The translations under genes and the position numbers were made by a program. From Gamarada debralockiae (lineage: Eukaryota; Ascomycota; Leotiomycetes; Helotiales; Hyphodiscaceae), in NCBI GenBank assembly GCA_002803225.1, contig NXFV01001251.1:62001-126000 (forward strand): 64,000 nt of DNA, read 5' to 3'. Under the pieces are notes generated by a model that saw only the letters and a list, made by a program, of their open reading frames with translations, did not search any database and had not been told where the DNA came from. Below, piece after piece: positions 11,157 through 23,061 of this stretch. The stretch's first letter is position 1. Each line of letters starts with the position of its first letter.

Positions 11157-12284
11157 CTAAGCCCACAGCAAATCTCTGTAAACACCCAAAGCCGGTTTTG
11201 AGTCTCCAGTGAATTCCGCCTTAAGCTGATCCATATCACCCATCAACATGGCAATTCCCATGCCCCGCTGCCTTTCTTTCTCGATCATATCCCACGTCCA
11301 TCCCGTCGAGCCATCCTCTGTCGGAGTTAAGGACGATTGAAGAACCTCATCAAACGATTCGGGAGTGCCAGGAGTGTCTGTTCTATTGGCCATGGATTGA
11401 TCAGTGAGGCCAGAATCCTCAATCGACGAAGATGAGCCAGGCTCAGAATCGGCCGGCTTAGAGGGCAGCACCCCGCATCGCTGGAAGATCAATTCCGGCG
11501 GTATAGTCTGCCTTCCTGACTTGAAAACATACTTCGAGATCGCAAAGGCGAAGATGTCCTTCTTTTCAGCTCCATTCACACTTCCTTCACTTTCCAAAGC
11601 CTTCTCAACTTTGCCCTTCTTCGATTTCATTAACGAAGACCACCAACCCTGCCCATTAGGCTGCATCAAGTACCCAGCAGGTTCGACAGAACCCTTCTTC
11701 ACAAAATGCGTGACGATATAAATCCATTTGTGGTCCCAACACAATACCCGCGTCCATATCTCATAAGCTTCATACGGCTTGATCTCCTTCTGAAAGAAAC
11801 ACGCCACGCCTCCCAAAGCGATCAAGAGTCGCTTCTCTCCTTGCTTCCGGCGTCGCTCATGATATCCAGATAATCCAGGGGCACAAAGAAGCCCCACCAG
11901 ATGCGTGCGTGACACATCGAGATCAGTGAAATAAGTGCTGTTCGATTTATGGATATTGAAATCGCACTCCAAAACCGGCGCTCGGGTAGATGTGATGACA
12001 GGGAGGAATAGCGGAAACGGCTCGGATGCTGAGGTCGGTTGAGGGATTAGACGAGGGCGGAAGGTATGGAGGAAAGCGGCTTGGAAAAACCGAAACTGAA
12101 AAAGAAGGTCAACAATTGTGGAGTCGAGAGAGATGAAGAATGGGGCCCTTACATGCCACACGAACGGGAGGTTCTTCAGATTGCATATCGCGAAAAGGAG
12201 CGCCACCGTCCGCCAGCGGTTTCCCCGCCCGCTCACGAGTTTCAGCGCTGCAGCTAACAGCGTGCGGAGTTTCTCGGGATCCAT
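11157..12284 (-). CDS. hotdog-fold thioesterase-like membrane protein (THEM6/4HBT-like)
   Basis: Two exons (12284-12153 and 12095-11157) encode 356 residues. The N-terminus is hydrophobic (TVALLFAICNLKNLPF) and could anchor the protein. The core has the fungal THEM6-like signature YFTDLDVSRTHLVGLL, followed by IALGGVACFFQKEI and YEIWTRVLCWDHKWIYIVTHFV, which fit a 4-hydroxybenzoyl-CoA thioesterase-type hotdog domain. A low-complexity Ser/Thr-rich stretch precedes a conserved C-terminal helix (EKERQRGMGIAMLMGDMDQL). The intron at 12096-12152 is 57 bases (GTAAGG..TTTTTCAG) and stop-free in frame, so an unspliced reading gives a false 375-residue product; removal joins FVWH to FRFFQAAF. Acyl-CoA thioesterase activity is inferred from the fold only. 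Confidence 0.75.
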   Translation of the reverse strand: MDPEKLRTLLAAALKLVSGRGNRWRTVALLFAICNLKNLPFVWHVRAPFFISLDSTIVDLLFQFRFFQAAFLHTFRPRLIPQPTSASEPFPLFLPVITSTRAPVLECDFNIHKSNSTYFTDLDVSRTHLVGLLCAPGLSGYHERRRKQGEKRLLIALGGVACFFQKEIKPYEAYEIWTRVLCWDHKWIYIVTHFVKKGSVEPAGYLMQPNGQGWWSSLMKSKKGKVEKALESEGSVNGAEKKDIFAFAISKYVFKSGRQTIPPELIFQRCGVLPSKPADSEPGSSSSIEDSGLTDQSMANRTDTPGTPESFDEVLQSSLTPTEDGSTGWTWDMIEKERQRGMGIAMLMGDMDQLKAEFTGDSKPALGVYRDLLWA

Positions 12285-12851
12285 TTTGTGGGTTCAGGCA
12301 CACGTGCAGCTACTATCGATTATTAACCCTCTCCTTCATTGAATTCTTGGAGAGAAGAGATAGAGTTAATCCTTGTGAGAGGAGATTGGATTTTATGTTG
12401 TACTAGTACCTAGCATCAGTAGATCTCAACAAAATCCTGAGCCGAGGCACACAGGCCAGCTGGCTTATCCTTCACGTGATCAGGGGGTAGGGGCCTCTCG
12501 CTTAAGTCACAACTTTTCTTGGTTCCTTGAAATAAGAATCGCTGAGCTAAACCATAACTAAGGATTGATATCATGCATCTCTCTGATACTTAAAGGAACC
12601 CTCAAAACAGATGTTAGTTAAACAATGGGTGCTGATTTGCGTCCTCACGAGATATGCAGAGGCCAAACATATTCAGCAATGGTGATAGTCGAAGTCGTCA
12701 TTGGCGACCTAATCAAAGGCTCATATCCCTCTGTTATCAACCCTCCATAACTACTTGCAAAAAGCCTCATGAAAAAGTTCAATTTCTGAAATCAAAGACT
12801 CTCAATCAGCCTCGCAATACCAACGATTGAATCCATCCCTCCACGTCCTCC
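12285..12851. other. intergenic, upstream region of the thioesterase-like gene
   Basis: No gene was seen. A TCACGTGAT site (core 12473-12478) lies about 190 bases upstream of the start codon at 12284, a position where basic helix-loop-helix or Cbf1-type factors could act. Confidence 0.45.
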
Positions 12852-13194
12852 ATGGCAAAAAACTACGACTTGCGATACTTGCCCAGACCCTTTTACTTGG
12901 TCCGATATCCCCAAGTTCTTCTTCCAGACCGTTGCCATTTTGCCGGCCTATTAGTTGCAGCTTCCTTACCATTTTCTGTCACTGTCATGTTCTTTATACA
13001 CTTTTCGAAAAGACCCAGAGGATGACAGGGAGAAGGAAGTGGACGAACATATGGACGCTGTGGCGGGCAGTTTGGAGGAACTGCCTAGGCAGGAGCCTAC
13101 CAAGGACAATACTCGCGATGGTAATCCATGTGCGATATCTGGACAGTTTACACAAATTGGGAAGGGGAATTCGACTTCGTTACATGAAGCTTAG
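12852..13194 (+). CDS. possible small single-pass membrane protein, structure unresolved
   Basis: An ATG at 12852 opens 57 codons (MAKNYDLRYLPRPFYLVRYP...) with one hydrophobic segment (FAGLLVAASLPFSVTVMFFIHF) and a stop at 13023. In the next frame, from about 13013 to 13194, lies a hydrophilic tail (PEDDREKEVDEHMDAVAGSLEEL...) that could be the continuation through an intron or a frameshift. Candidate introns (for example 12931-13012) have weak donors. It may be one small gene, a broken one, or chance. Confidence 0.2.
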
Positions 13195-14897
13195 CTACGC
13201 TGGATATGGGAACGTCAGTGTGAATAAGTAAAAATAATGGGATGATGGTACGACCCGTCTATGGTCGAATTCAGAGTAAAAGACGGCTAAATCCATCACC
13301 TTAGAGCCGGCACCGCAGCCTCCGCTGGCCGTGGATCCAAAACGACCAGGCGCTCTCTGGAGAACACAGTGAGAAGAATCTCATAAGATGTGTCTTGGGA
13401 CTCCCCAAGGCACTCAAACCTGCCTGATCCATTCTTTGACAGTCTGTTTCATAATTCGTTTAGCCTACTTCTCGTTAGCAACCTTGTATCTACCCACGCC
13501 ACGCGCGACAAGTCACTGACCTCCCTCCCGACCACGGAGTAGTCTCCTATGAATTCTTCAGTATGTGCGTTTCCATACATCATAATGGTCCTCGCCACAT
13601 CACGGCCATGCGAAAGTGGAAGAAGAGGGGTTCCTACGGTGCTAGTTAGATCGTATCCACCTTGTATGAGGAGTATCCGCTTAGCTACTACTAGATCTTC
13701 CGCTGTAAAAGCCGTAGAGCTTTATGATCTCTTTAATTCGTCTTCTAGGCAAACGAGTCACCCCTACTAAGAGTATTGCATACGGACGCAATATTGGAGG
13801 TGTTCAATACCTCTGGAACAGGTTTCTAGCCGGGATGTCGCTCGTCGACGAGGGTAAGGAAGTGCATACGATATGCAGAAAAGCGAGAGTACTCTGGAGA
13901 GAACTTGACCCATAATTGGTGGTATTCCAAGCAAGACAATTTTCTTGTGGTTGCATTGCGTATAGCTGGACTGGGATACGGAGGATCATGACATGGTCCA
14001 GGGGCCTGTGACGTTGAAAGCCCCTGGGTCAGGATATCCATAGTTGAATTGAGCTGTAAACTAGTAGCTCTTTATAACATCCCGTGTATATGATAGACCA
14101 GTCTGCGCTGTTTTGAGGATATGGTTCGCAAAAGCGCATCTCATTTCTTAGTTCTTAGTTGTGTCAAATTGCCCGCTGAGAGCTCATGTCAGGAGGGAGT
14201 AAATGCTAATAAAAAGCTTGGTAAATGGCCTATAGGATGCCCGTGAGTTCTTGAAGTAATGTGTTGTGGCGTTAATCTTTGCCGATGCTTCCGGTCTTGC
14301 GATTGAGCATTGTAACAAGTCCAAGGATTAAACCGTAACTACGGAGGTAGCAATAGAACTAGTTGCTTTCGGAGTTTTTTTCATGGTGTAGGTAAATATT
14401 ACGATCCACCGCGAGCCAGTGACTCGGACCATGGATCAGAGATCGTCCAACTCAAACAACGAGGGACATAAAGAACCTCATCTTTTGTTGAAGAAGCTGC
14501 AGTTGAAGAGGGCGAAGTTGGGGCATGATGGTAGAACGACTTGGAACAATCGTATGAAGGACAGCTATTGTACGCCCATGGAAACGTACCAAGCAGATAT
14601 TCGTTACTTCTTGAGGTTCGACGAACTATGTATGTCAATTAACCATTTTGACCTGTAGGAACATCATGGACTCAAGTAATGAGGAAAGATTTGAGGATTT
14701 CAGTTGTAGTGGTTTAATGATCGAAGGAGATTGAATTTAGATCTCATAGGCGAAGCGTCAAATCCGCAAGATTACTTGGCACCCCTTCGTCATACGTGAC
14801 CTCGTCACGCCTTTGCCTATTGCTGAGAACATCGTTGATGTTATTGCGGAAGTATACTTCAACATCTTCCGAGTCAAATAAACATTTCAACAACGCA
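13195..14897. other. intergenic, nothing recognised
   Basis: About 1.7 kb with only short overlapping frames on both strands, no splice-supported coding path and no repeat that stands out. Confidence 0.5.
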
Positions 14898-15383
14898 ATG
14901 TCCTCAGCCAATGCAATCGGAAACGCCTTCGTCCGCAGATATGGAGATCTATCCTCAGCAACCTCAAACCCGCCGGATTGCCCTGGTTGCTCCTTTGAAA
15001 CATTCACTATCATCTGGACAGTACCTTGTACACTGGCTATTCTAGGCGTCCTCATGTTCTGCAGTCTATTGATTGATAGTTTCTCAGAATGGCGAAAATC
15101 TCCCGAAAGGGAAAGAATAATGGCCAAAATCGTCTCCGCTGAGAACGAAGGGGAGCAAAAATTGCTTCGGCAGTCTTTTCAAGATGTTGTAGACAATTGG
15201 GAGATGGACCTGAAGGAACCAAAATTTTCGTGTAAAGAAGACGACTGCAAGGACGGTGGAGAAGCCACCTCCGGAGGTGGACTTTGGAGGCGAGGCTACA
15301 GGTTCCTGCAAGAAATGGGCACATACAGCGTCGCATGTTTTCGTGAGAAGACCGCGATCAGAGAGGGTGGAAGTCGCCAATGA
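14898..15383 (+). CDS. hypothetical single-pass membrane protein
   Basis: A frame of 161 codons starts at the ATG at 14898 and is also open upstream to 14796. It contains a short N-terminal part with DCPGC, one strong hydrophobic segment (TIIWTVPCTLAILGVLMFCSLLI), then a charged, helical, likely cytosolic tail (EWRKSPERERIMAKIVSAENEGE) with a Cys-containing acidic patch (CKEDDCKDGGE). I do not recognise it. The clear hydrophobic/charged segmentation supports a real protein, but it sits in a gene-poor block and no homology can be claimed. Confidence 0.35.
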   Translation: MSSANAIGNAFVRRYGDLSSATSNPPDCPGCSFETFTIIWTVPCTLAILGVLMFCSLLIDSFSEWRKSPERERIMAKIVSAENEGEQKLLRQSFQDVVDNWEMDLKEPKFSCKEDDCKDGGEATSGGGLWRRGYRFLQEMGTYSVACFREKTAIREGGSRQ

Positions 15384-17908
15384 GGACAGAAAGAATTCCT
15401 TGGAAAGCATAGTCATTCAATAGCGTCACTGCCTGCGCAAGAAAGAAATGCCCCATACTACCAATCCCCTGATGTTCACCTGACTTAAGGCTTAGTAAAT
15501 CACGTGTTACCTCCTCCCTCCGCGGACCGAGCATGTTTTCGCCTGGAAGTTTGGAAGAGAATACCCAAGCTTAATCTCTTTACAGGATGATATTTACTCC
15601 ATCTCTCCTTTAGGGCGGCTCGGAGGTTTTTTCACACCGGCTTTGTCCCTTCAATACAGCAACATCACCCAGTCTTTCTCGCAATGTTGAAATCAAGAAA
15701 GTCCACACTGTACGGAGTTACTACCGCACTTTGCTAGAAAATCAAGAGTTGAACCAGGATCGAACCTGCTCGAACCAGGCATCACGTGGACATGCTGCAG
15801 AACCAAACTAACCATGAACCAGGTAAACGCACTTGCTGACTGCAACTGCGTCTTGAAGTGGAATCTTGCCCCAACATGGCGCATAACGCCCGGGAAGCCT
15901 AACCACTTCGTGGACTTTGATACCCCACTTTCATCTCGCCGGGGAAGGGAGGTAAGACCGCTTCTCTGCGCCTCACGGGCCGCAGGTGGCAGAAATAACA
16001 GTGAATAAAATGAACTGATGGCCATCCGATCAAAGCTCGCACTCGAGTCCTCCCGAAAGTATATAATCAAGAATTGTTCCTAAAACGATCCTTCATTCGT
16101 CTGATTCCCACGCCCAGAAAACTGATCGCCTAATTCGCCTCACCCCATTTCTCTCCCGCAAGCCATGCTTTTCATCGAATGTGAGTCGGGTAGCGAATGT
16201 GAGACCTGACGTTAAGACATGCTTCGCATCCATGCAGCCAGGGTTCTTCCGCAGATCGCTAGGTTGGTACATGCAGCCATCCGCGTGACCTTGGATGGTC
16301 TTTGCTTTGTGTGACCGTTGTGATTGTGCGATCTGCCGCTGGCTTGCATTACTCTGGGATGCTGAGGCGAAGCGCGAAAGGTGGTGCCAGAGAATTGATT
16401 TGCGAGTGAGGATGAAACAAAATGCGGTGGCTGGGTGAGTCAAGATCGTTAGCAAGTTCGATTGTGAAGCCGGAGAAAGGATGAGGCACTATGAAACTGT
16501 TGCACCGGCCGGAGCTCACAAGCTGGGACCCTATCAACGGGGAATTTGCACCCCGGATTTGCGATAGCCGCAAATCCCACAGTGTGATCAAGCGGTCAAC
16601 GCTGCAGGAATTGGGAGCTGGCATATCCTACCGTCGTTTGCAGGGCTGGTGTTGTACGGTCCGAGCTCGGTTCTGACATGCGGGCAGCCGCCAGGTTTGC
16701 TGTGTCAGAAACGTCCGGTTCATAACTACCTGCTGAATCGTGAGGAACAGACGCCACTATCGGCTCAATCTTGAGACAAGCGAACGCGTTCATTCGTAGT
16801 TCTAACTCGTGTGCCAAGCTGCGGCTACGTGCAGCGGAAGTCGTAGGCCAAGTATAGCCGCTTCTCAACCGCGCCTGGTGCAGCTACACTGGCCACTGAG
16901 AAGAAAACTAGGCACCAGAGAGTATCATCTCCAGTTATTAAGAACCCTGATATATGATTAGTATGCTTTTGCACTGAAGCAGCCTTGACCATGCTTAGTT
17001 AAGAACGGGAAGTGTGACGAACCCGTTATTTTCATGGCCCGTAAATTAACAATGAGTGCAAAGACAAGCAAGAGGAAGCGCTGATGGCAAATCCGGAGAA
17101 GTGAGCGCGGCCTTCTCCGGCAGTGCTTCCTTCTTCGACATCTCTAGAAGATCGGTAGTATGGTAGCTCGCAAATGTATCATGAGTTCGGATACTGGTGC
17201 AAATATGACTGGTTCCATGTTGCAAATACAAGTGTATATTCTTCTTCTACCTCGTGTTCTGTAGAGCCATTCGCTTGTCCCTGAGATTCTTGCATCATCG
17301 TTAATTTCTGCTGCATCGAAAGTAACTGCCCATAAAGAAGAGAATCTATTGGGTATCCTGCGTGTTCAAGAAGTTTGGTAATTAGGAGGGAAACATACCT
17401 ACGCTGAAGGTAAGCATAACTGCTTTCCAGCCCTGCTGGCGGTGTGGCAAATGCATTACGATGACAGGGACTGAATGATTGCAGTACACACAGTCGAGCC
17501 CTTCAATACAGGAGAGACCCTGGTACCGGATATCGACTGCACTCTTGAAGCCAACTCGTTCTTCCACAGGTAGCCGCTACCAACCAACCGCAGTCGGACT
17601 TCAGGGTTCAACATTCATCACTGCCCAATCTTCAACCTTCTCCCGCTTGACCGCCTGCACATCTTGTTTGAAGCGTTCTACATATCTTCAGCGTCGGGTG
17701 CAGGTGAACAGGTTTCCGACTTCAGAAGTACATCTGGCGTTCGACGTGGAAGCAGAACACTCGCAAACCTGCATCGGCTTCTGAGACAGGACAGCGGTGA
17801 AGAGCTACCACGATGCTTATCAACGCAAGACCCCGAATTGTCTCGCACGGCTTCGAAACCTTTGTGCCAATCCAGAGAGCGGAGTCATCGCATCAAAGGC
17901 TTGTTGAA
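15384..17908. other. long intergenic region, no supported gene
   Basis: About 2.5 kb without a credible gene. It has CACGTG cores at 15501-15506 and 15783-15788 and short GAACCAGG repeats near 15750-15825. The last 500 bases upstream of 17909 are likely promoter and leader of the Myb-like gene; an in-frame ATG at 17813 could extend that gene by 32 codons. Confidence 0.5.
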
Positions 17909-19660
17909 ATGACGAACAACGATGTCAACGATTGGAATTTATTCAGGCCCGTGGCCACTCCAAGTAATGGTTGGGACGAGTATCTCGATGACTTTAACAA
18001 CAACGAGAACTTTCTAGTAAGTTGTTCTCATACATTATGGGGTTTGAGATCAAAGTTGACGACTTGTAGCTTCATACTCTATATGCTGGATACTACCAAG
18101 ACACATCCTTGGTCCATCAGCCTCAATCCAACGGCTTGCCAAAGACGCCATTGTATACCGCTGGGCGCCAAGTTCAATGCAACACGCAGAAGATAACTTC
18201 GAACCCTCATTCGATGCATCAAGGGCAAGCGACAGGGCTGAATTGCGTGGAAAAGCGAAGCCCTATGTTGGCAAACGGCTATTCGCACGGCTACCTTGGA
18301 CAAAGAACCGGCAGCTTCGCGGACTTTTCCAATTCAGGAAATGTAACGAAGAACTTTACCAACCAAACCTCGAACGAAGCCAATCTCACACCATTTGCAT
18401 CCGCTTTACCCCTGGCGCCACAGTCACCATACCAAGAAGATGTTCCAATGCTCACCGACTTCAACGTGGATACGACCAGCCCAAGTACTGCCTATAGCGG
18501 CTATTCATCAACAAGCGCGACTGTCGATCCAGTGTCTCTCATGAGCATCAATGTTCCTAGCCATCAGAATGCATTGATGAAGGGTGGATGGTGGTCAGAA
18601 AGTTCAAGGAGCAATCAGGGCCAATATCAGGATAATTATGGCATGGCTTTTCTGCATGATGGCCTTCCGAAACCCCAGAAGGAGCAAAACCAGCAGTTTT
18701 CTGACCTTTGGAATACAGGGAGCGGTTCCTCGAATGGTTGGCCAGCACAATCAACAGTTCCGATTACCATATCTCCAAAAGCACTTACTTTGAATGTTCC
18801 GTCCGTTTCACTTTCATCATCTGGATCAAGCCAAGGTCTCATGCTCTCAATGTCGGACTCAAGCTCAGCCTCCAGCTCCCGCGAAGACACTCCAGACTCC
18901 GGTCCCGAGACTCTGTTGGTGGTCGAGCCGCCAGTGCCCATTCGTCAACATCGTCAGATACTGCCGGACTCCTTGCCACAGTCTCGCGTCGTACCAGTAT
19001 TACCAAGCAACGATTTCGCGTCCAGGAAGACAACCCGGAAGCGGTCTATGAAATCCAAATCTGTGAGTCATTCTCGTCGGACACCCAGTCCGGCATATCA
19101 CAGCAAGAGCCTTGTTACTCCAACTTCCTCACACAAGGTTGACCCAGTGCCGGCAAAGTCCTTGGCGACAAAGAGGATCGAGCCGAAGCCGACGAACGGC
19201 ACATCTTGGTCTGATTCGTCTCAAGCATCGCCCACAGTTCAAGCACTGCATCATCGAGACGCCAAAGACGACTTCCTCGTCAGATCGAAGCTTGCTGGCA
19301 TGTCATACAAGGATATCCGCCAACAGGGCCAATTTGTCGAAGCAGAGTCTACACTCAGAGGACGATTCCGAACCTTGACTAAGCACAAAGCAGCACGAGT
19401 GAGAAAGCCGGAATGGACCGACAACGATGTATGTTCCCGCTCTTGGATTTAGAGAGAAGCTACTGACTTGTGTACAGATACGACTCCTCAAGAAAGCTGT
19501 TCGCAAGCTGACCAATGGCTCTGGTGTTTCGAAGAATAAAGTGCCTTGGAAGCAGGTTGCAGAATATATCGCCAACAATGGTGGATCGTATCACTTCGGC
19601 AATGCTACCTGCCGAAAGCGGTGGGACGACCTCCCGGCCAAACAGAAGTCATGGTGTTGA
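17909..19660 (+). CDS. Myb/SANT-like DNA-binding protein
   Basis: Three exons (17909-18016, 18070-19428, 19478-19660) encode about 549 residues. The first 400 are low-complexity, rich in Ser, Pro, Gln and Asn, as in fungal transcription factors. A Ser/Arg-rich basic stretch (SRKTTRKRSMKSKSVSHSRR) may serve as a nuclear localisation signal. At the C-terminus two helical units follow: DDFLVRSKLAGMSYKDI...LRGRFRTLTK, then a Myb-like repeat split by intron 2 (PEWTDND joined to IRLLKKAVRKL, then VPWKQVAEYI and CRKRWDDL). The W..L..A...W..VA..I...RKRW spacing is typical of Myb/SANT folds. Introns are 53 and 49 bases. The targets are unknown. An upstream in-frame ATG at 17813 is an alternative start. 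Confidence 0.8.
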
Positions 19661-19828
19661 ACACAGATGATATTGAGGGTGGACACGAACTGTTAAGTTG
19701 GATGCATGAATATTGGACTGCGTGTTGCTTGTGGAGGGAGCTTTTGTGTGTGTTGATTTGCCGGATATCCTTCCTTTCTATCTGGGTTCATCTGGACGTT
19801 AGGACCATGATTTGCAAATGCAATATTT

Positions 19829-20894
19829 TCAAAGCTTCCCATCATGTTCTTTATTTGGTGGAAATCCGATTGCACCAAGAACATCCATGAGCTTGGACTG
19901 GTTGATGCGTAAGGCGGCATATTCTGCTTCGCTTTTCACCAAGAGTGTCCCACCCAGAACTGTGCCATTAATAGAGACCGGGCCAATGTCTTCCCCATTA
20001 CTGGTTTTAATCTTCACTCCCTCTGAAGCTCGTGGGCACAAGACCATCACGCAGTTGGTGAAGCCAAGATTGTAGCTGATGGAAGATCGGAGATTCGTGG
20101 AAGGACGGTTCGCTGCGGTGCCTTGCGCTATTCCACTTGCGTTGTTATAAAGCTGGATATATGTTTCGTGGAGTTCCTTTGGACTTGGGTTCTCTGGCAG
20201 AGCATATGAAAAGTACGTGAATGGTAGAGCTGCAATTGTTAGATGTAATTTACCTTGCTCAATTAGGGCTCATACCAGGCTTTGGGGTTTTAATGAGGCT
20301 ATCAGCCAGAACCTCCCAGCTTTGCCCCATTTCGATTCCACTCCGCATTGAATCCACCGGCAGAAACTGTACGTGTCTGTGAGGCTGGCTAGCCCCAGAG
20401 TACTCTCCCGAATTGAAGAAGCCAAATAGCGCTTCTCCATTCTCACGGTATGCTTTCAAACACTCATACGCCGCACCCAGGTCATCCTCTTCCAGCAGAT
20501 CCGTCTGCTCTTTGAACTCTTTTGTTGCAAGTATGAAGTGGCCTGGGATGATTGGGAATTTGTTAAGAACGAGGTTGTGGGAGGGAAGGTCTGTAATCAA
20601 TAGGCCTTTGGGCGGATCAGAGAAAGGATCGTATGACTTCTCCTTCGAATCCTGGGGTTTATTGGATTTGGGTTTGTTTGCTAGAGCTGAGGAGAACCGA
20701 ACTTGGAACTGAGTAAATATCAGCACCTGCATGAACTCGGACTGCGAATTGGAACTCGAGGGACGCACCGGAAGGCCATTGCATTTTAGGACGGACACTT
20801 GCGTCTGGTAGAAAGTAAGATCCCCATTCTTTTGAGCTGCTTTGAAAGCATCCCGTACAAGGGTTGGCAGCTTGGGAAGTGTCGACGTCGCCAT
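19829..20894 (-). CDS. APA2: ATP adenylyltransferase / Ap4A phosphorylase
   Basis: Three exons (20894-20769, 20708-20276, 20229-19829) encode 319 residues, close to the 321 and 325 of the yeast enzymes Apa1 and Apa2. The enzyme cleaves Ap4A with phosphate to ATP and ADP and can run in reverse. SGASQPHRHVQFLP near residue 150 contains the His-x-His-x-Gln active site of this GalT/HIT-related family. Also matching are GLPFQVRFSSALANKP, HNLVLNKFPIIPGHFILAT and the C-terminal SYNLGFTNCVMVLCPR. The first intron (20709-20768, 60 bases, GTGCGT..CTCAG) is stop-free in frame and restores the conserved FQVRF on removal; the second is 46 bases (20230-20275). The frame is open upstream to a Met at 21005, but the family begins near 20894. 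Confidence 0.93.
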
Positions 20895-21368
20895 GACTGA
20901 TGGATGAGGAGAGGTTGGGATTGTCAGCCTTGTTGGGTCATTTTCGCTCGGCAAAATCTCGGGAGAATTTTTCTTGCAGGAGGCATTTGACTTTTTCCAT
21001 TTCATATTCTCTTCATCACAGCCGCCGGAATGGAATACATTTTCGAAATTCTCTATGCGGCTCTCGGCTGCTATTGGTTACGGTATAAGACTTGGGATCG
21101 TGTCTAGTACAAACAATAAGGGGAAGTCTCCAGTGGAAGAACGACGACGAAATTAAGAAATTCAGGGGTGTTCGAACGGCCTTCAACGTTATCACCGAGA
21201 AACAGGCTCTCATCTGGCCATCACCCTAGTGGGCTGAATAATGCGATTGTATTGACATCGAGAGGTTATTAGGGTATTGGGACTATGTACAAGAGTCTCT
21301 CAGGCGTCTGCTCTGCGCCAGAACGTGATCGATAACCGCCACACCCGGTCCTCTCAGTATGTCATTCG
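20895..21368. other. intergenic
   Basis: A spacer of 474 bases holding the promoter of the Ap4A phosphorylase gene and the 3' end of the secreted-protein gene. No other coding signal was seen. Confidence 0.5.
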
Positions 21369-22061
21369 CTATATCCGCAGCCGGTTGCCTGAGTTTCCAG
21401 GGCATGCCTTCTCTCGATTCGCTTTCGGTGGCCAAGTCGCCGTCGAAATGTTGGCAGCAGTTGCTGCGGACCTCCAGAGCGTTTCAGCAGAGGGAAGGAC
21501 GTTCTTGCATCTTGATCTCGTGAGTCAAAAGTCACCGTAGTAGATGAAGATAACTTACCTGTTGACGTTGATCTGCGCGACGGCCTTGACTGCAACAGGC
21601 AGACTCGCTGGATTACCCACAACATTCCCGAGCTGATCCAGGACGTCTCCAAACACCTGCTCGAGAACGCCGGCGGCTGCAGCACCAGCTGCATCGAGCC
21701 CAGGAGTGGCTTTGAGGAATTTGAGATTGACGGGTTCGTCTTGTGCGAATGCGAGGGCCTTGCTTGCTCCATTCTTCAGTGGACCACCAATTGGAAGGGC
21801 AAGAGCGACGTTCAGAAAGCTGTTGACAGTATCGACGTCCTCGATCCAGTTGTTAATGCTTTGCGTTATCGTTGTCGCCTTTGGTCTCGTTGTTGCGTCT
21901 CCCGCACCGCTCGAGTCCTTCGCGCGAATATAAAGATCGTCTGCAGGGCTGAAAGTTTTGAGCTCCTTCCAATCGTCGCCCTCGCAGGTAGGGAAAGGCA
22001 AACAATGAATTATCCCGATGAAGAAACACAGCACAGTTGCCGCGAAAATAGTACGCCCCAT
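21369..22061 (-). CDS. secreted protein of unknown function
   Basis: Two exons (22061-21559 and 21510-21369) encode 214 residues. A signal peptide is clear: MGRTIFAATVLCFFIGIIHC followed by LPFPTCEG. The mature part is an acidic N-terminal stretch, then Ala/Gly/Val-rich helices (DAAGAAAAGVLEQVFGDVLDQ). After the intron comes a tail with RCKNVLPSAETLWRSAA and a last cysteine in KACPGNSGNRLRI. Mature cysteines occur at PTC, RCK and KAC. The 48-base intron (21511-21558, GTAAGT..ATCAAG, branch TTGACTCAC) splits the Arg codon before CKNV. There is no GPI signal. The size fits a small secreted or effector-like protein, but no function or family can be assigned. Confidence 0.65.
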
Positions 22062-23061
22062 GATGGGAGTCTATTAAGAGAGAACATGTATAAGGAGTGA
22101 CTGCCTGGGAGAGTTTGAAGGAAGATATCTAGGATATTTATAAAGAGAAGGGCGACCTCACCGGGAGTGTCTAATGTTTGAATGCAGCAGCATTTCTAAA
22201 AAGAGTGTTCGTGGATAAATCTGAAGTCCTTGGTATGAACTAAGTACTTTCTTCGGGCCGTACTTTCTTCTTGCGAGTTTATCTGATCCTACTAAATAAC
22301 GCGGAGCATGTAATACACATTTCTGACTTGACCGTGCTATGGGATCTCGCAAGGCGACTTGTTGGGCGGAAGTTGAGACTTGCAACGGTGACTTTGACCT
22401 CAACGTTGATCTAAAACAAGTTTGAATTTGATGCGAATTGAATCGAATCTCGCTGGTAGACTGGCCTAATATTCGAAACATCCGCATTAGGTCTCAGCAC
22501 GTTTCGGGAACGCTGGAAACTCCCCTTCGCTTAGTGAGTTTTGGCCCTTTCCCGCTGCACAAAATCTTGGGAATAAACAATCTGGGGGAAATAAGCTTAA
22601 TCTTAGCCCGCAATACTTCGTCTTCGTATTCGTACCCGTTCGTTACAGTTTTAGACAAGCCCGTTTCTGCATTAACGAGCAACCAATCACAGATGCGTTT
22701 CAACTACCTGTTTCATTCATGCGCCTCCCGAACATCTCCTGAGCCTCGAAGTTCTTGGCTTAAGATTTCTTCGTAGCATGTGGACGATGACTAGACAAGG
22801 GGTGGCAGAGATCTGCGGAAGGCTGTGTTTACGCACTATACAATTATCGAAACCTCCTAGGGAAGGGTCAACCAACTAAAGTGATGCGAGCGTCTCCTGC
22901 TCGGACTCTCTAGCTTCTTTCGTTGGTTGCGATGGGATGAGGAGCCATATATTGTTCGCAGCTCGCCATTCTCTGGTAGATATCTTGGAATTTTCTTTAT
23001 CACCCAGCATTTCCTACATCATATGCACACTTGAACCCATACGCAAGAAACAGATGCAAAT
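22062..23061. other. intergenic between divergent genes
   Basis: One kilobase between the divergent secreted-protein and FAS1 genes, probably two promoters. No coding path or strong repeat was seen. Confidence 0.5.

Noticed and set aside
15751..15800. tRNA-like T-arm (reverse complement of GGATCGAACC) with repeated GAACC words
   Set aside because: The loop would be six rather than seven bases, and no acceptor stem, D-arm or anticodon arm can be folded around it on either strand.
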